NCBI RefSeq assembly: GCF_011386835.1 | Contig: NC_088792.1 | Location: 221,677,894 to 221,741,893, forward strand | DNA: 64,000 bases | Direction: 5' to 3' | Source: Chrysemys picta bellii | Lineage: Eukaryota; Chordata; Testudines; Emydidae | Part shown: in pieces, positions 55,546-64,000 of the stretch | Layout: each line of letters starts with the position of its first letter | How positions within the stretch are numbered: position 1 is the first letter of the stretch | Notes under the pieces: model-generated | What the model saw: only the letters and a program-made list of their open reading frames with translations | The model's database searches: none | What the model was told of the DNA's origin: nothing | Program-made: the position numbers and the translations under genes

Positions 55546-55675
55546 ACCGGATAACTACTCTTTGAGAATGGTCTTTCAAGCAGTTATACACTGACCTTAT
55601 AGTAATTTAATCTAGACAATATTTCCTTAGTACGCTTATGAAAATGTCATGTGTCAAAAGCCTTACCAAAATCAA

Positions 55676-55921
55676 GATACTGTTTCACTCCTATCCACTG
55701 TTATGGACTTGTGTTACAAAGATGTTGCACTTCAACAAACAGAACATACTGTGGCTTTGCTACTAAGGGCAAAATGGGTACGTTTTTGGCCACAGTAGCT
55801 TTAGACGCTGTTCAGGCTGCTGATAAATTGTCCTGTTTCTAACCTAGTCACTCATTTGCTAACATGCTGGCCTAAGGAGTACATACACAGTTAACAGTGA
55901 GTGTTTTGAGGATGTACACTC
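55676..55921. other. Unassigned DNA
   Basis: Short gap between CR1-D and the Harbinger derivative. Nothing recognised. Confidence 0.45.
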
Positions 55922-56306
55922 AAAGGCCTGGTCTACACTATGAGTTTAGGTCGAATTTAGTAGCGTTAAATCGAATTAAGACTGGACACGTCCACACGAC
56001 AAAGCCCTTTTTTTTTACTTAAAGGGCCCTTTAAACTGGTTTCTTTACTCCACCTCCGACGAGGGGATTAGTGCTGAAATTGGCCTTTGCAGGTCGGATT
56101 TGGGGTAGCGTGGGTGGAATTCGACGTTATTGGCCTCCGGGAGCTATCCCAAGGTGCTTCATTGTGACTGCTCTGGACAGCGCTCTCATCTCAGATGAGC
56201 TGACCAGGTAGACAGGAAAAGCCCCGCGAACTTTTGAATTTCATTTCCTGTTTGCCCAGCGTGGAGAGCACAGGTGACCACGCAGAGCTCATCAGCACAG
56301 GTAACC

Positions 56307-56876
56307 ATGATGGAGTCCCAGGATCGCAAAAGAGCTCCAGCATGGACCGAACGGGAGGTACGGGATCTGCTGACCATATGGGGAGATGAATCAGTGCTAG
56401 CTGAACTCCGTAGCAGTAAACAAAATGGCAAAATATTAGAAAAGGTCTCCAAGGCCATGAAGGACAAAGGCCATAACAGGGACGCACAGCAGTGCCGCGT
56501 GAAAATTAAGGAGCTAAGGCAAGCCTACCACAAAGCCAGAGAGGCAAACGGAAGGTCCGGGGCAGAGCCGCAAACATGCCGCTTCTACGCGGAGCTGCAT
56601 GCCATGCTAGGGGGTGCAGCCACCACTAACCCAACCGTGTGCTTTGACTCCATCAATGGAGAATCACGCAACAGGGAAGCGGGTTCGGGGTATGAGGAAG
56701 ATGATGATGAAGACAATGAAGATAGCTCACAGCAAGGAAGCGGAGAAACCGGTTTCCCCAACAGCCAGGATACGTTTATCACCCTGGACCTGGAACCAGT
56801 AACCCCCGAACTCACCCAAGGCATGCTCCTAGACCCTGAGGGCACACAATGGACTCTGGTGAGTATACCTTTGTAA
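56307..56876 (+). CDS. Myb/SANT-like DNA-binding protein of a Harbinger element
   Basis: The frame is open from well upstream. The first ATG in it is at 56307 (ACCATGATGG, good context), a second at 56310. Residues from KRAPAWTEREVRDLLTIWGD through LEKVSKAMKDKGHNRDAQQC, RVKIKELRQAYHKAREANG and CRFYAELHAMLG form a trihelix/Myb_DNA-bind_4-type domain of about 85 residues. In Harbinger systems this kind of protein binds DNA and helps the transposase enter the nucleus. An acidic stretch GYEEDDDEDNEDSS follows. The frame ends at 56876, but GTGAGTAT at 56859 is a good splice donor, so the true product may continue in a downstream exon (57770-57895). It is uninterrupted over about 190 codons, which is notable in this decayed surrounding. 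Confidence 0.82.
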   Translation: MMESQDRKRAPAWTEREVRDLLTIWGDESVLAELRSSKQNGKILEKVSKAMKDKGHNRDAQQCRVKIKELRQAYHKAREANGRSGAEPQTCRFYAELHAMLGGAATTNPTVCFDSINGESRNREAGSGYEEDDDEDNEDSSQQGSGETGFPNSQDTFITLDLEPVTPELTQGMLLDPEGTQWTLVSIPL

Positions 56877-57769
56877 ATATTACACATGGTTTAAAAGCAA
56901 GCGTGTTTAATGATTAATTTGCCCTGGCAATTGCAGCCAGTACAGCTACTGGAAAAGTCTGTTAACGTGTATGGAGATGGAGCAGAAATCCTCCAGGGAC
57001 ATCTCCAGAAAGCTCTCCTTCATGTACTCCCAAAGCCTTTGCAAAAAGTTTCTGGGGAGGGCTGCCTTATCCCGTCCGCCATGGTAGGACACTTTACAAC
57101 GCCAGGTCAGTAGCACGTAGTCTGGAATCATTGCATAACAAAGCATGGCAGCGTATGGTCCCAGTGTTTGCTGGCATGCAGACAACATCCATTCCTTACC
57201 TCTGTTATCCTCAGGAGAATGATATCATTCACGGTCACCTGGTTGAAATGGGGTGATTTTATTAAGGGGACATTCAGAGGTGCCTGTTCCTGCTCGGCTG
57301 AACAGAAATGTTCCCCGCTGTTAGCCACGCGGTGCAGGGGAGGGGTGAAGTGATCATCCCAGAGAATTGGGTGTGGGTGGGGTGGGGGTGGGAGGGTAGT
57401 TGGATTTGTGCTGCATGTTAACCCAGAAACCGCAGCCCCTCCTTTTACATTGCAAACCCATTTTAAATGGCTAACCCAATGGGTGCTTGGTATGGGAAAT
57501 GAGGGCGCTGCTGTTTGAAACCATTCCCACATGTTATGAAGGTTAAAAAAGCCAAAAGACTGGCTTATCATGGCTGCCTGCAAGCCGAAATCTGTTGCCT
57601 GGCACTGCGTGAGTGATCTCTCACACCAAACCGGCAGGCCCTCAATATAAGAGGAAAAATGCGACCTTGTAACGAAAGCACATGTGCTGTGTAATGTGAA
57701 CAGCAAAATTTAACGTGAAAGAGTGTACCCATTGTTCTCTAAAATGTGTCTTTTTTAACCACCTCTTCC

Positions 57770-57895
57770 TTCTCCTCCACCAGCTGCAAATGTTTCTCCT
57801 TCACAAAGGCTAGTGAAGATTAGAAGGAGAAAACGGCAGACTCGGGATATGTTCTCGGAGCTCCAGATGTCCTCCCTCTCTCTAATGGTCCCTTG
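57770..57895 (+). pseudogene. Second exon-like piece of the Myb-like gene
   Basis: After a pyrimidine-rich tract and CCACCAG (acceptor, AG at 57782-57783), one frame reads AANVSPSQRLVKIRRRKRQ and TRDMFSELQMSS, then stops near 57895. A basic, coiled C-terminal tail is usual for such Myb-like Harbinger proteins. The frame does not join cleanly to the donor at 56859 (phase differs), so either another donor is used or the gene is broken. The normal longer tail is missing. Confidence 0.5.
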
Positions 57896-57915
57896 ATGGT
57901 GGCGAGACATACCTA

Positions 57916-58585
57916 AAGTTATAATCAATTATAATAATGCCCCTTAATTAACATTAAATAACCTTTTTTACCATAATCAAATGTTAATATTAAATAGCTA
58001 ATTAGGAAGTAGAAAATATCAGCTTAATTACCATCTGCTTAAATACCATACGAATAACTATCATTGTAGATAGCATTTTCCAAAACATTAACAATTTATC
58101 TAAAACACTTGTGAAAAACAGTTAGGACCAAAACACGTTTACAACATGACCTGGGGCTATGTCCTTACTTCTCCCTCTAACTTGCCTTTGAGCCATCTTC
58201 ACTATATTTTACCAAGCCTGCTTGACTATGGTCAAACCTATTTTTCAGTAATAGAATTTGTAACATAAGTAAGCATCATTTCTATAGGCTACACTAGACA
58301 GATGCGAAGTAGAAGGATGAAGGCCAAGGGAAATAAGATGAGGTGGATAGTGTGTAGATATGATTGAGTCTAGGGAGTGTGACAGGAAGAATGCACCACT
58401 GCACGAAGAACAGTTAGTCAATATGCAAAGTTCTGTGGAGTGAAAATAAAAGGTCCTAATGATGTCACTTGCTGCTGGTTTTAAGCCTGATGCTCTCTTC
58501 CAGCTCCTATTGGAACTGCTGCTACTACCTGACATTGTTTCAAACAGCAGTATGTCAAAAATCACTACAAAAAGCTTTTAGCATG
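57916..58585. other. Unassigned AT-rich DNA
   Basis: Nothing recognised. The 106-codon minus frame 58245-58565 has no domain motif. Confidence 0.5.
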
Positions 58586-58683
58586 TAGTAGCATGGTCTA
58601 CATGGTCAGCAGTGCATGGCAATCTAGAGTGCTGTAGATTTAGACCCTGGCTTGCTATGCACTGACTGTTTAGACAAGCCCAA
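58586..58683 (-). mobile_element. MITE fragment (GGGCTTGTCTAAACAG end)
   Basis: On minus it starts GGGCTTGTCTAAACAGTC and continues GTGCATAGCAAGCCAGGG and TCTAAATCTACAGC, parallel to the 6237-6300 fragment. The left end near GCATGGTCTACATGGTC may be the opposite tip. No clear duplication. Confidence 0.5.
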
Positions 58684-60419
58684 AGAACCACATCTCCCTC
58701 TGGAGAAAGTCCCGTGTGGGAGGATGGTGGTTTGAACTAAGTCAGGAAGTTAGCTGAAGTATCTCCTCATGCATTAGATGGGTCTCTAATTTCAGTGAGC
58801 CAGAAGAGTGCTTAGACAAGATTCTCACTGAACACAATAAAGCCTGAGGGATTTGGCTCATTTTGTTATATCTAGGTACTTATATGGTCCTCATCACCAT
58901 AGCATCTGAGCATTTTGTCGTTCAAGATTTCCATTAGTTTCAAAACTTAAGCCTTTTAGTTGGTTCAGTGAGCCTTCCAAAATTCCAGCAGTGCATTTTG
59001 ATGTGTTCTTCTTCTGATGGTGGCTTAATATTTCAGTTTACATGACACATGGATATGACACATGGAGCAAAGGGCAAATCAAAACACTTATTATGCAAAG
59101 GCCAAAAAAAAAAAAATAGGTGGGCAATCTGCTGGCTGGCTTGACCCAAGTGATACTTTTTTCCTATTCATTAACAAAAGTTTTTTTTCCATGGTCAAAG
59201 ATGGAACAGATAGAATTCTGCTTTTTTTGGTGCTAATGGTGCCAAGTGTAGTTCATGACTAAATAAAACTTTAAACATAAAAGCACAAAAGGTTATGCGT
59301 TAGCGTTGGTGATATCCTAAGCTGCTACCACATTTTTCTGACTCTTCATCCCAGCTAGGCTTCTTCCAAAACAAAACAAAACAACACAATTAATGGATAA
59401 ATTGAACCAAGTTTCAGATGCAGCTACAGTTCCCACCTCTACACCCAGTTTGTCGGTAATTCTCTCCATTCTAGTACTTTGTTTTGCCTCCTTCTCCCAC
59501 ACATGACCAAATATTCATGCTGCTCTCTATGGTTAGAGCAACAGCTCGTGATCTCACTCTTTCCAATCCCTGTCAAGTAGTTTCTTTGATGGTTAGCCAT
59601 TTAAAAAACACAGTGCACAAACATCAGAAAACCCAGAACAAGGAAGTTTTATATATAGGACAAAAACATTGTGATTTACTTTTCCGGAGAAAGCATTGCT
59701 CTCCCAATATCACCATTCCCTTGTCATCTTTACTGTTTTCTCTTCCTCCTCTCTGCACATCCTGGTCTGTTTTCATTGTGTTACCTGTCTAATTGAGAAA
59801 TCAAATTCTTTGGGGAAAGAACCTTATTTTATGTCTATAAGTTCCCATGAATACCAATAACACAAATTATAGCAACAAAATATTTGTCTGACCAATTATT
59901 CCAAGTTAACATCATAACCTAGACACCAGCTTTCCTTGCAATGTACACTTTTAAAATTCTATATGGTGTACAGATGCAAACTGAGTAGCAAGTAGTATCC
60001 ATCCCCCTTGCATTGCTATAAGGGGGGGCTGCACTCAACAGCAATCCTTACACATTGGGAAACACAGGAACTAGTCATTGTTGTGATGTGGGATCAAGGC
60101 AATGCTCTTACTCTGCACCTGTTACATAGACCCAGTTAAAAAGGCAAAAGGTTACCAAATATGTGGCTGTCATTAACATCAACATTTGACAACTACTACT
60201 ACTACTAGTATCTGAAATACCACAGTTTCTCAGCAAGATTTATAGTTACCGGTTACTTCCAACTATGTGGTATCTGTTGGCAAGTGATGACTTTCAAAAG
60301 GTGAACATTATGCCAAAATGCCAATTAGATGTCTGAAAAGCCTCAATCGAGAAACCCTAGTAAAAAAAAAAAAAAAAAAAACTTGCTTAGAGGGGAAAGC
60401 AAAAGCAGTTATAATACTT
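58684..60419. other. Unassigned DNA
   Basis: A-runs lie at 59103-59116 and 60361-60380. Frames at 59062-59792 lack domain motifs. Nothing nameable. Confidence 0.5.
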
Positions 60420-60819
60420 TTTTAAAGCAATATATGACAAATGGAAGAAAGGGGAATTTGATAGTAATAAATATAAGTTAGAAGCTACAAATTGTAGAAT
60501 ATTGTTAAAAGAAGTAAAAGGACGCAAGGCAAACTCCATGGCCAGCAGAGTTAAGGACACTGAGGAATTTAAGTATATTAGGAACAAAAGGAATCCTAAA
60601 AATGGTATTGGCCCGTTAATAGATAGAAATGGTAGAACAATAATGGCAATAATAATTCTGAAGAGGCAGAAGTATTAAATAAATATTTCTGTTCTGCATT
60701 TGGGAAAAAACATATGTAGTCATATGATGATGAAACATTTTCCATTCCAATAGTAACTTGGGAGATTGTTAAACAGTAGTTACTAAAAAGTTAGACATTT
60801 CTAAATCTGCAGATCTGGA

Positions 60820-61480
60820 TAACTTGCATCCAAAAGATTTAAAAGAACTGGCCAAAGAGCTTTTTGGACCCTTAATGTTGATTTTTTAATAACTCTTGGA
60901 GCACTGAGGAAGTTCCACAAGATTGGAAAGAAGCTAATATGTCAATTTTTTTTTTAAGGGGGGAGGTGGCAGTTAAATGAGATGACCTAGGTGACTATAG
61001 ATCTCTCGGTCTCACATCAATTATGGGCAAAATAATGGAATGGCTCATATGGGACTTGATTAAAAAATAAAGGAGGAAAATATCATTAATTCCAATCAAT
61101 ATGGGCTTATGGAAAATAGATCCTGTCAAACTAACTTGAGGGTGTTTTTTTTTTTGTTTTTTTTTTTGCTGAGATGACAAGTTTGGTTGAAAAAAGTAAT
61201 AGTGTTGATATAATACTTAGATTTCTGCAAGCCACTTGACTTGGTACCATACAACATTCTGATTAAAAAAAACAAAATATGGCCCACATTCAATGTATTA
61301 AAAACTGGTTAACTGACAGGCTTCAAACTGTACTTGTAAATGGGGAACCATCAATGAGAGAGAGTGTTTTTAATGGGGTCCTGTAGAGGTTGGTTCTGGG
61401 CCCTTGCAATTTAAAATTTTTATCAGTGACCCAGAAGAAAGCAAAATCACTGATAAAGTTTGCAGATAACACAAAAAATT
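60820..61480 (+). pseudogene. CR1-C reverse transcriptase remains
   Basis: Pieces in changing frames can be read: LDNLHPKDLKELAKELFG (from about 60818), EEVPQDWKEANM (about 60910), SVSHQLWAK-like text, then the QHG/SCQTNL block near 61100-61135 and KFADNTKNWQ (about 61456-61485). The order is that of CR1 RT. Every part is frameshifted; it has no coding capacity. Confidence 0.75.
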
Positions 61481-61789
61481 GGCAGAGTGGTAAATAATGA
61501 AGAGGAAATGTTAATATGCATAGCAATCTGGATCTCTTAGTAGGGTGGGTGCAAGCAAACAATGTGTGTTTTCATATAGACAAAAATTAAATTTATTTCT
61601 AGGAATAAAGAATGTAGTCCATACTTAGAGGATGGGGGATTCTATCCTGGGAAAAAGTGACTCTGAAATAACACGTGGATAATGGTGGTTAATCAGTTGA
61701 ATATGAGCTTCAAGTGTTGCAATGTGGTCAAAAGGACTAACATGATCTTTGGATGTATGAACAGAGAAATCTCGAGTCAGAGTACAGAG

Positions 61790-62143
61790 GTTATATTCAC
61801 AGTTGCCAACTTTCACATGGTAAATAAGCACCCCGACTTTCACAATAAGCCAAAAATCAAGCTAATCCCATTTCAAAACAAGGCCAAAACAAGTCAGTCC
61901 TTAAGAACCCCAATACTCTATATGACCAGATCCCCCCCAGCGTGCAGTGTGGGACTGTGGTGGGCCTGCTGTGCACCTCTGACACTCTCCCACCCTTACC
62001 GCTGCTTGCCCCGGCTTCCTGGGAGCTGATAAAAAAAAAAAAAAAGGAGTAACAAGCTACAAGCCAAAAACTAGCCAACAAGCCAATTAAGCCAAAAACA
62101 AGCCCCTTTTTCCCCCCATGGGTTTGGCATGTCTGGTTATATT
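61790..62143. mobile_element. 338 bp hAT-type MITE inside CR1-C
   Basis: The element 61798-62135 begins CACAGTTGCCAACTTTCAC and ends GGTTTGGCATGTCTG. GTTATATT flanks it at 61790-61797 and 62136-62143, an exact 8 bp duplication. The CR1 text continues across it (TACAGAGGTTATATT / GCCTCTTTTTTTGGCACTGA). The interior has 'ataagccaaaaatcaagcta' at the left, a GC-rich centre, an A run at 62030-62045 and 'caagccaattaagccaaaaa' at the right. No coding capacity. Confidence 0.85.
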
Positions 62144-62660
62144 GCCTCTTTTTTTTGGCACTGATGCAACTGCTACTGGAATGCTATGTCCCAGTTCTGG
62201 TGTCCACAATTCAAGGAGGATGTTGATAAATGGGAGAGGATTCAGAGAAGAGCCATGAACATTATTAAAATATTGGAAAACATGTCTTATAGGGATAGAT
62301 TGCAGGTGCTCAACTTAGTTTAAAGAGAAGGTTAAGGGGTGCCTTGGTCACAGTCCCTAAAGGGGGAACAGAAATTTGATCTAGAAGACAAAGCTATGGG
62401 AGGACCCAATGGTTGGAAGTTGAAGCTAGACAAATTCAGATGGAAATAAGGAGTGAAATTTTTAAGTGAAACGAATTAGCCATTGAAACAATTTATGAAA
62501 GGTTGTGATGGATTCTCTACACCTGGCAATTGTTAAATCAATATTGAATGTATTCTAAAAGATATGCTCTAGTTTGATCAGGAATTAAGGGAAGTGCCAT
62601 GGTTTGTATCAAACAGACGGTCAGACTAATTGATCCCAGTGGTTCCGTTTGGATTTAAAA

Positions 62661-63430
62661 TCTGTTACTCTAGATCTCCTCAAGTAGTTAATAGACCGCA
62701 AGTGCTTAAGCCGTGTTTGGGTCCAAAGCATCCATGCTTTTAAGATTAATTAGGTCAAAATCTTGATGAAAGATATGTGGTCACTTCAAGCCCCTATACT
62801 GTAAATCTCAGCCAGTAAATTGATATAAAAAGGGCTGTATTAAAAAGATACGTAAATTAGCTATAATTTTATGCCCTCATAAAATAAACCATGATACTTA
62901 TGTAGAAGTCAGCATCTGTGTTTCTTTATTGTCTATATGAGACAAAAAGCAGATTTCTTATCCATGAATATTGCTAGTGTGTTGAATCTGCTGACCAGTC
63001 ATAGATGAGGAGAGAGGGGGAAGTGAAGGTTCTAGGACAGTAGGGAAGTTGATTGGTCACAACTGGATCCGTGAGGCAGGATGGCCAGGGAACCCAGAAG
63101 TAATATGGTGTTCATAGGCAGCTGAGTATGAGATCTGGTGCACGAGGATCTAGAACAGCTGCTCCAACACTGACTGTTTAGTTTGACACCCAGCCAAGCA
63201 TTTGTGGAGAAGCCTGCTTGTGGGAACAGTACTGAGGCTGCTGCATGTGCACAGAACAATGTAGAGTGGCCCATCAAGGAGATGTACTGCATAACTGAAC
63301 CCTGGCCAAGGAACCTACAAGTTTCGTGAATACTTCCAGTGAGGAATGGACTGAAAAGGGGCATCTCAAGTACTAAGCCTAAGGAGCCCTAACCTTTTGG
63401 ACGGTCTCCTCAAGGCCAAGCTAGACACCT
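62661..63430. other. Unassigned DNA
   Basis: A 110-codon minus frame (63032-63364) has no domain motif. Nothing else recognised. Confidence 0.45.
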
Positions 63431-64000
63431 TGTGACAGGGTCACTCATCTCTTGAGAGCCTCCTATTGGCTGGGTGTGGTGCTGCAATCCTTTTCCCTAG
63501 CACCCCCCATAGGTTTTGACCTCCTTAGGCAGGCCTTCAGTGGCTCAGCACTCCAGCCAAGTCACACAGACGAACCCCGCCCAGGGTAACAAAGAATTCA
63601 ACTAAACTGTCTGCCCTCAAGAGAATCTTCAGCCCTGTCTCTGGGCTCTTTAAATATAACCTCTTTTCTTGGGGCTTTTTAAACTAAACATGTCCCCTTT
63701 CTGGGGCTTAGGTCACTCCAGCCCTGGCTGATGGAGAGAAACCTAGACCCACCCATGACTCCAGGTCCAAATGTTGGGAGGAACCCAGGCCCGCCTTCTA
63801 CTCCAGGTTCCAGCCCAGGGCCCTGTAGACTGCAGCTGTCTAGAGTGCCTCCTGGAACAGCTGCGTGACAGCTACAACTCCCTGGGCTACTTCCCCATGG
63901 CTTCCTCCAAACACCTTCTTTATCCTCACCACAGGATCTTTCTCCTGGTGTCTGATAATGCTTGTACTCCTCAATCCTCCAGCAATATGCTTTCTCACTC
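63431..64000 (-). mobile_element. LTR fragment cut by the window end
   Basis: Starts TGTGACAGGGTCACTC directly after ACACCT and runs C- and T-rich to the window end, with CAGCTACAACTCCCTGGGC, CACCACAGGATCTTTCTCC and CTGATAATGCTTGTACTCC. The base composition and TGTGACA tip match LTRs of this kind on the minus strand. The partner tip lies outside the window, so length and duplication cannot be checked. Confidence 0.5.

Larger units (their letters stand above)
54263..55675 (-). mobile_element. CR1-D LINE, 5'-truncated, split by a Harbinger MITE
   Basis: The left end is the reversed CR1 tail (ATCATAGAATCATGG at 54263). It runs through the 3' UTR, is interrupted at 54515-54806 by a MITE, and continues through RT to about 55675 (CCTTACCAAAATCAAGATAC on plus). 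On either side of the MITE the CR1 phrase TTGCTGCAAACTAA/GCCAATTACTTCTTC is continuous once one TAA is removed. Confidence 0.88.
55925..57912 (+). mobile_element. PIF/Harbinger derivative carrying a Myb-like gene
   Basis: The left end GGCCTGGTCTACACTATG matches the tips of the MITEs in this window. It is followed by TAGGTCGAATTTAGTAGCG. The right end is uncertain: GAGACATACC at 57903-57912 followed by TAA could be the decayed partner of GTGTAGACATACC, with left flank AAA. The element holds a Myb/SANT-like gene but no transposase. In PIF/Harbinger elements the Myb-like protein and transposase are separate genes, so this is a deletion derivative that lost the transposase. Confidence 0.62.
60420..62660 (+). 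mobile_element. CR1-C, old and heavily decayed LINE, split by a hAT MITE
   Basis: Starts with linker text (ATGACAAATGGAAGAAAGGGG). It passes the RT blocks (AACTTGCATCCAAAAGA, CAAGATTGGAAAGAAGC, TTTGCAGATAACACAAAAA) and C-terminal blocks (CCCAGTTCTGGTGTCC) to the 3' tail AAAGATATGCTCTAGTT and GGTCAGACTAATTGATC. There is no long open frame; indels and A/T runs are frequent. Motif C reads FADN. The tail type matches 7478-7588. A hAT MITE interrupts it at 61798-62135. Confidence 0.82.

Noticed and set aside
57903..57915. Definite right end of the Harbinger derivative
   Set aside because: GAGACATACC resembles the right tip only partly, and flanking AAA versus TAA differ; kept only as a possible end.
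1..64000. CRISPR array or bacterial operon features
   Set aside because: No regularly spaced identical direct repeats; the gene content is that of vertebrate transposons.

Overview
The window looks like nuclear DNA from a turtle, or at least a non-avian sauropsid. The evidence is several CR1 LINEs with the sauropsid-type 3' end built on repeats of ATTCTATG, Penelope-like retroelements, PIF/Harbinger MITEs beginning GGCCTGGTCTACAC, long-TIR hAT elements and several LTRs in an AT-rich background. The turtle assignment is inference from repeat style; no species can be named. I recognise no host protein-coding exon, rRNA, functional tRNA or CRISPR array. Nearly every sizeable reading frame belongs to a transposable element.

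Layout. 1-9.2 kb: AT-rich unassigned DNA with a small Penelope-like (PLE) remnant (5484-5576), a Harbinger MITE (7135-7437) and a CR1 tail. 9.2-13.8 kb: a solo LTR, a 5'-truncated CR1 (10128-10958), a (TA)n(CA)n microsatellite and another LINE tail. 14.3-18.85 kb: a decayed tyrosine-recombinase-type (DIRS/Ngaro-like) retroelement with a gag-like zinc knuckle, RT and RNase H, interrupted by a 122 bp MITE. 20-30 kb: a long-inverted-repeat hAT element (22124-23148), SINE pieces and a solo LTR (26030-26817). 30.5-32.95 kb: a hAT-like element carrying a nested CR1, with a mini-PLE inserted exactly on its left junction. 33.8-37.2 kb: a second long-IR hAT and a rearranged PLE. 38.8-47.9 kb: a four-layer nest, tRNA-like SINE > CR1-B > CR1-A > 2.66 kb hAT. 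48.5-49.6 kb: a 1.1 kb solo LTR. 50.3-53.95 kb: a young PLE with an 832-codon RT/GIY-YIG frame. 54.3-57.9 kb: a CR1 split by a Harbinger MITE, then a Harbinger derivative with a Myb/SANT-like gene. 60.4-62.7 kb: an old CR1 split by a hAT MITE. 63.4 kb to the end: a truncated LTR.

The main result is the PLE set. Five PLE insertions in 50 kb each carry a 12-14 bp target-site duplication. The largest has 286 bp direct terminal repeats that differ at one base. It is itself broken by a nested PLE insertion, which replaces the C-terminal end of its GIY-YIG endonuclease and contains a 206 bp inverted repeat, perfect by eye, that copies the host element's own strand. Several PLE copies end in opposite orientations, which suggests a recurrent strand-switching mode of integration.

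The elements do not form a pathway. They record successive insertions whose order can be read from target duplications and from the continuity of interrupted elements. All identities come from reading motifs and repeat ends by eye; no database search was run.
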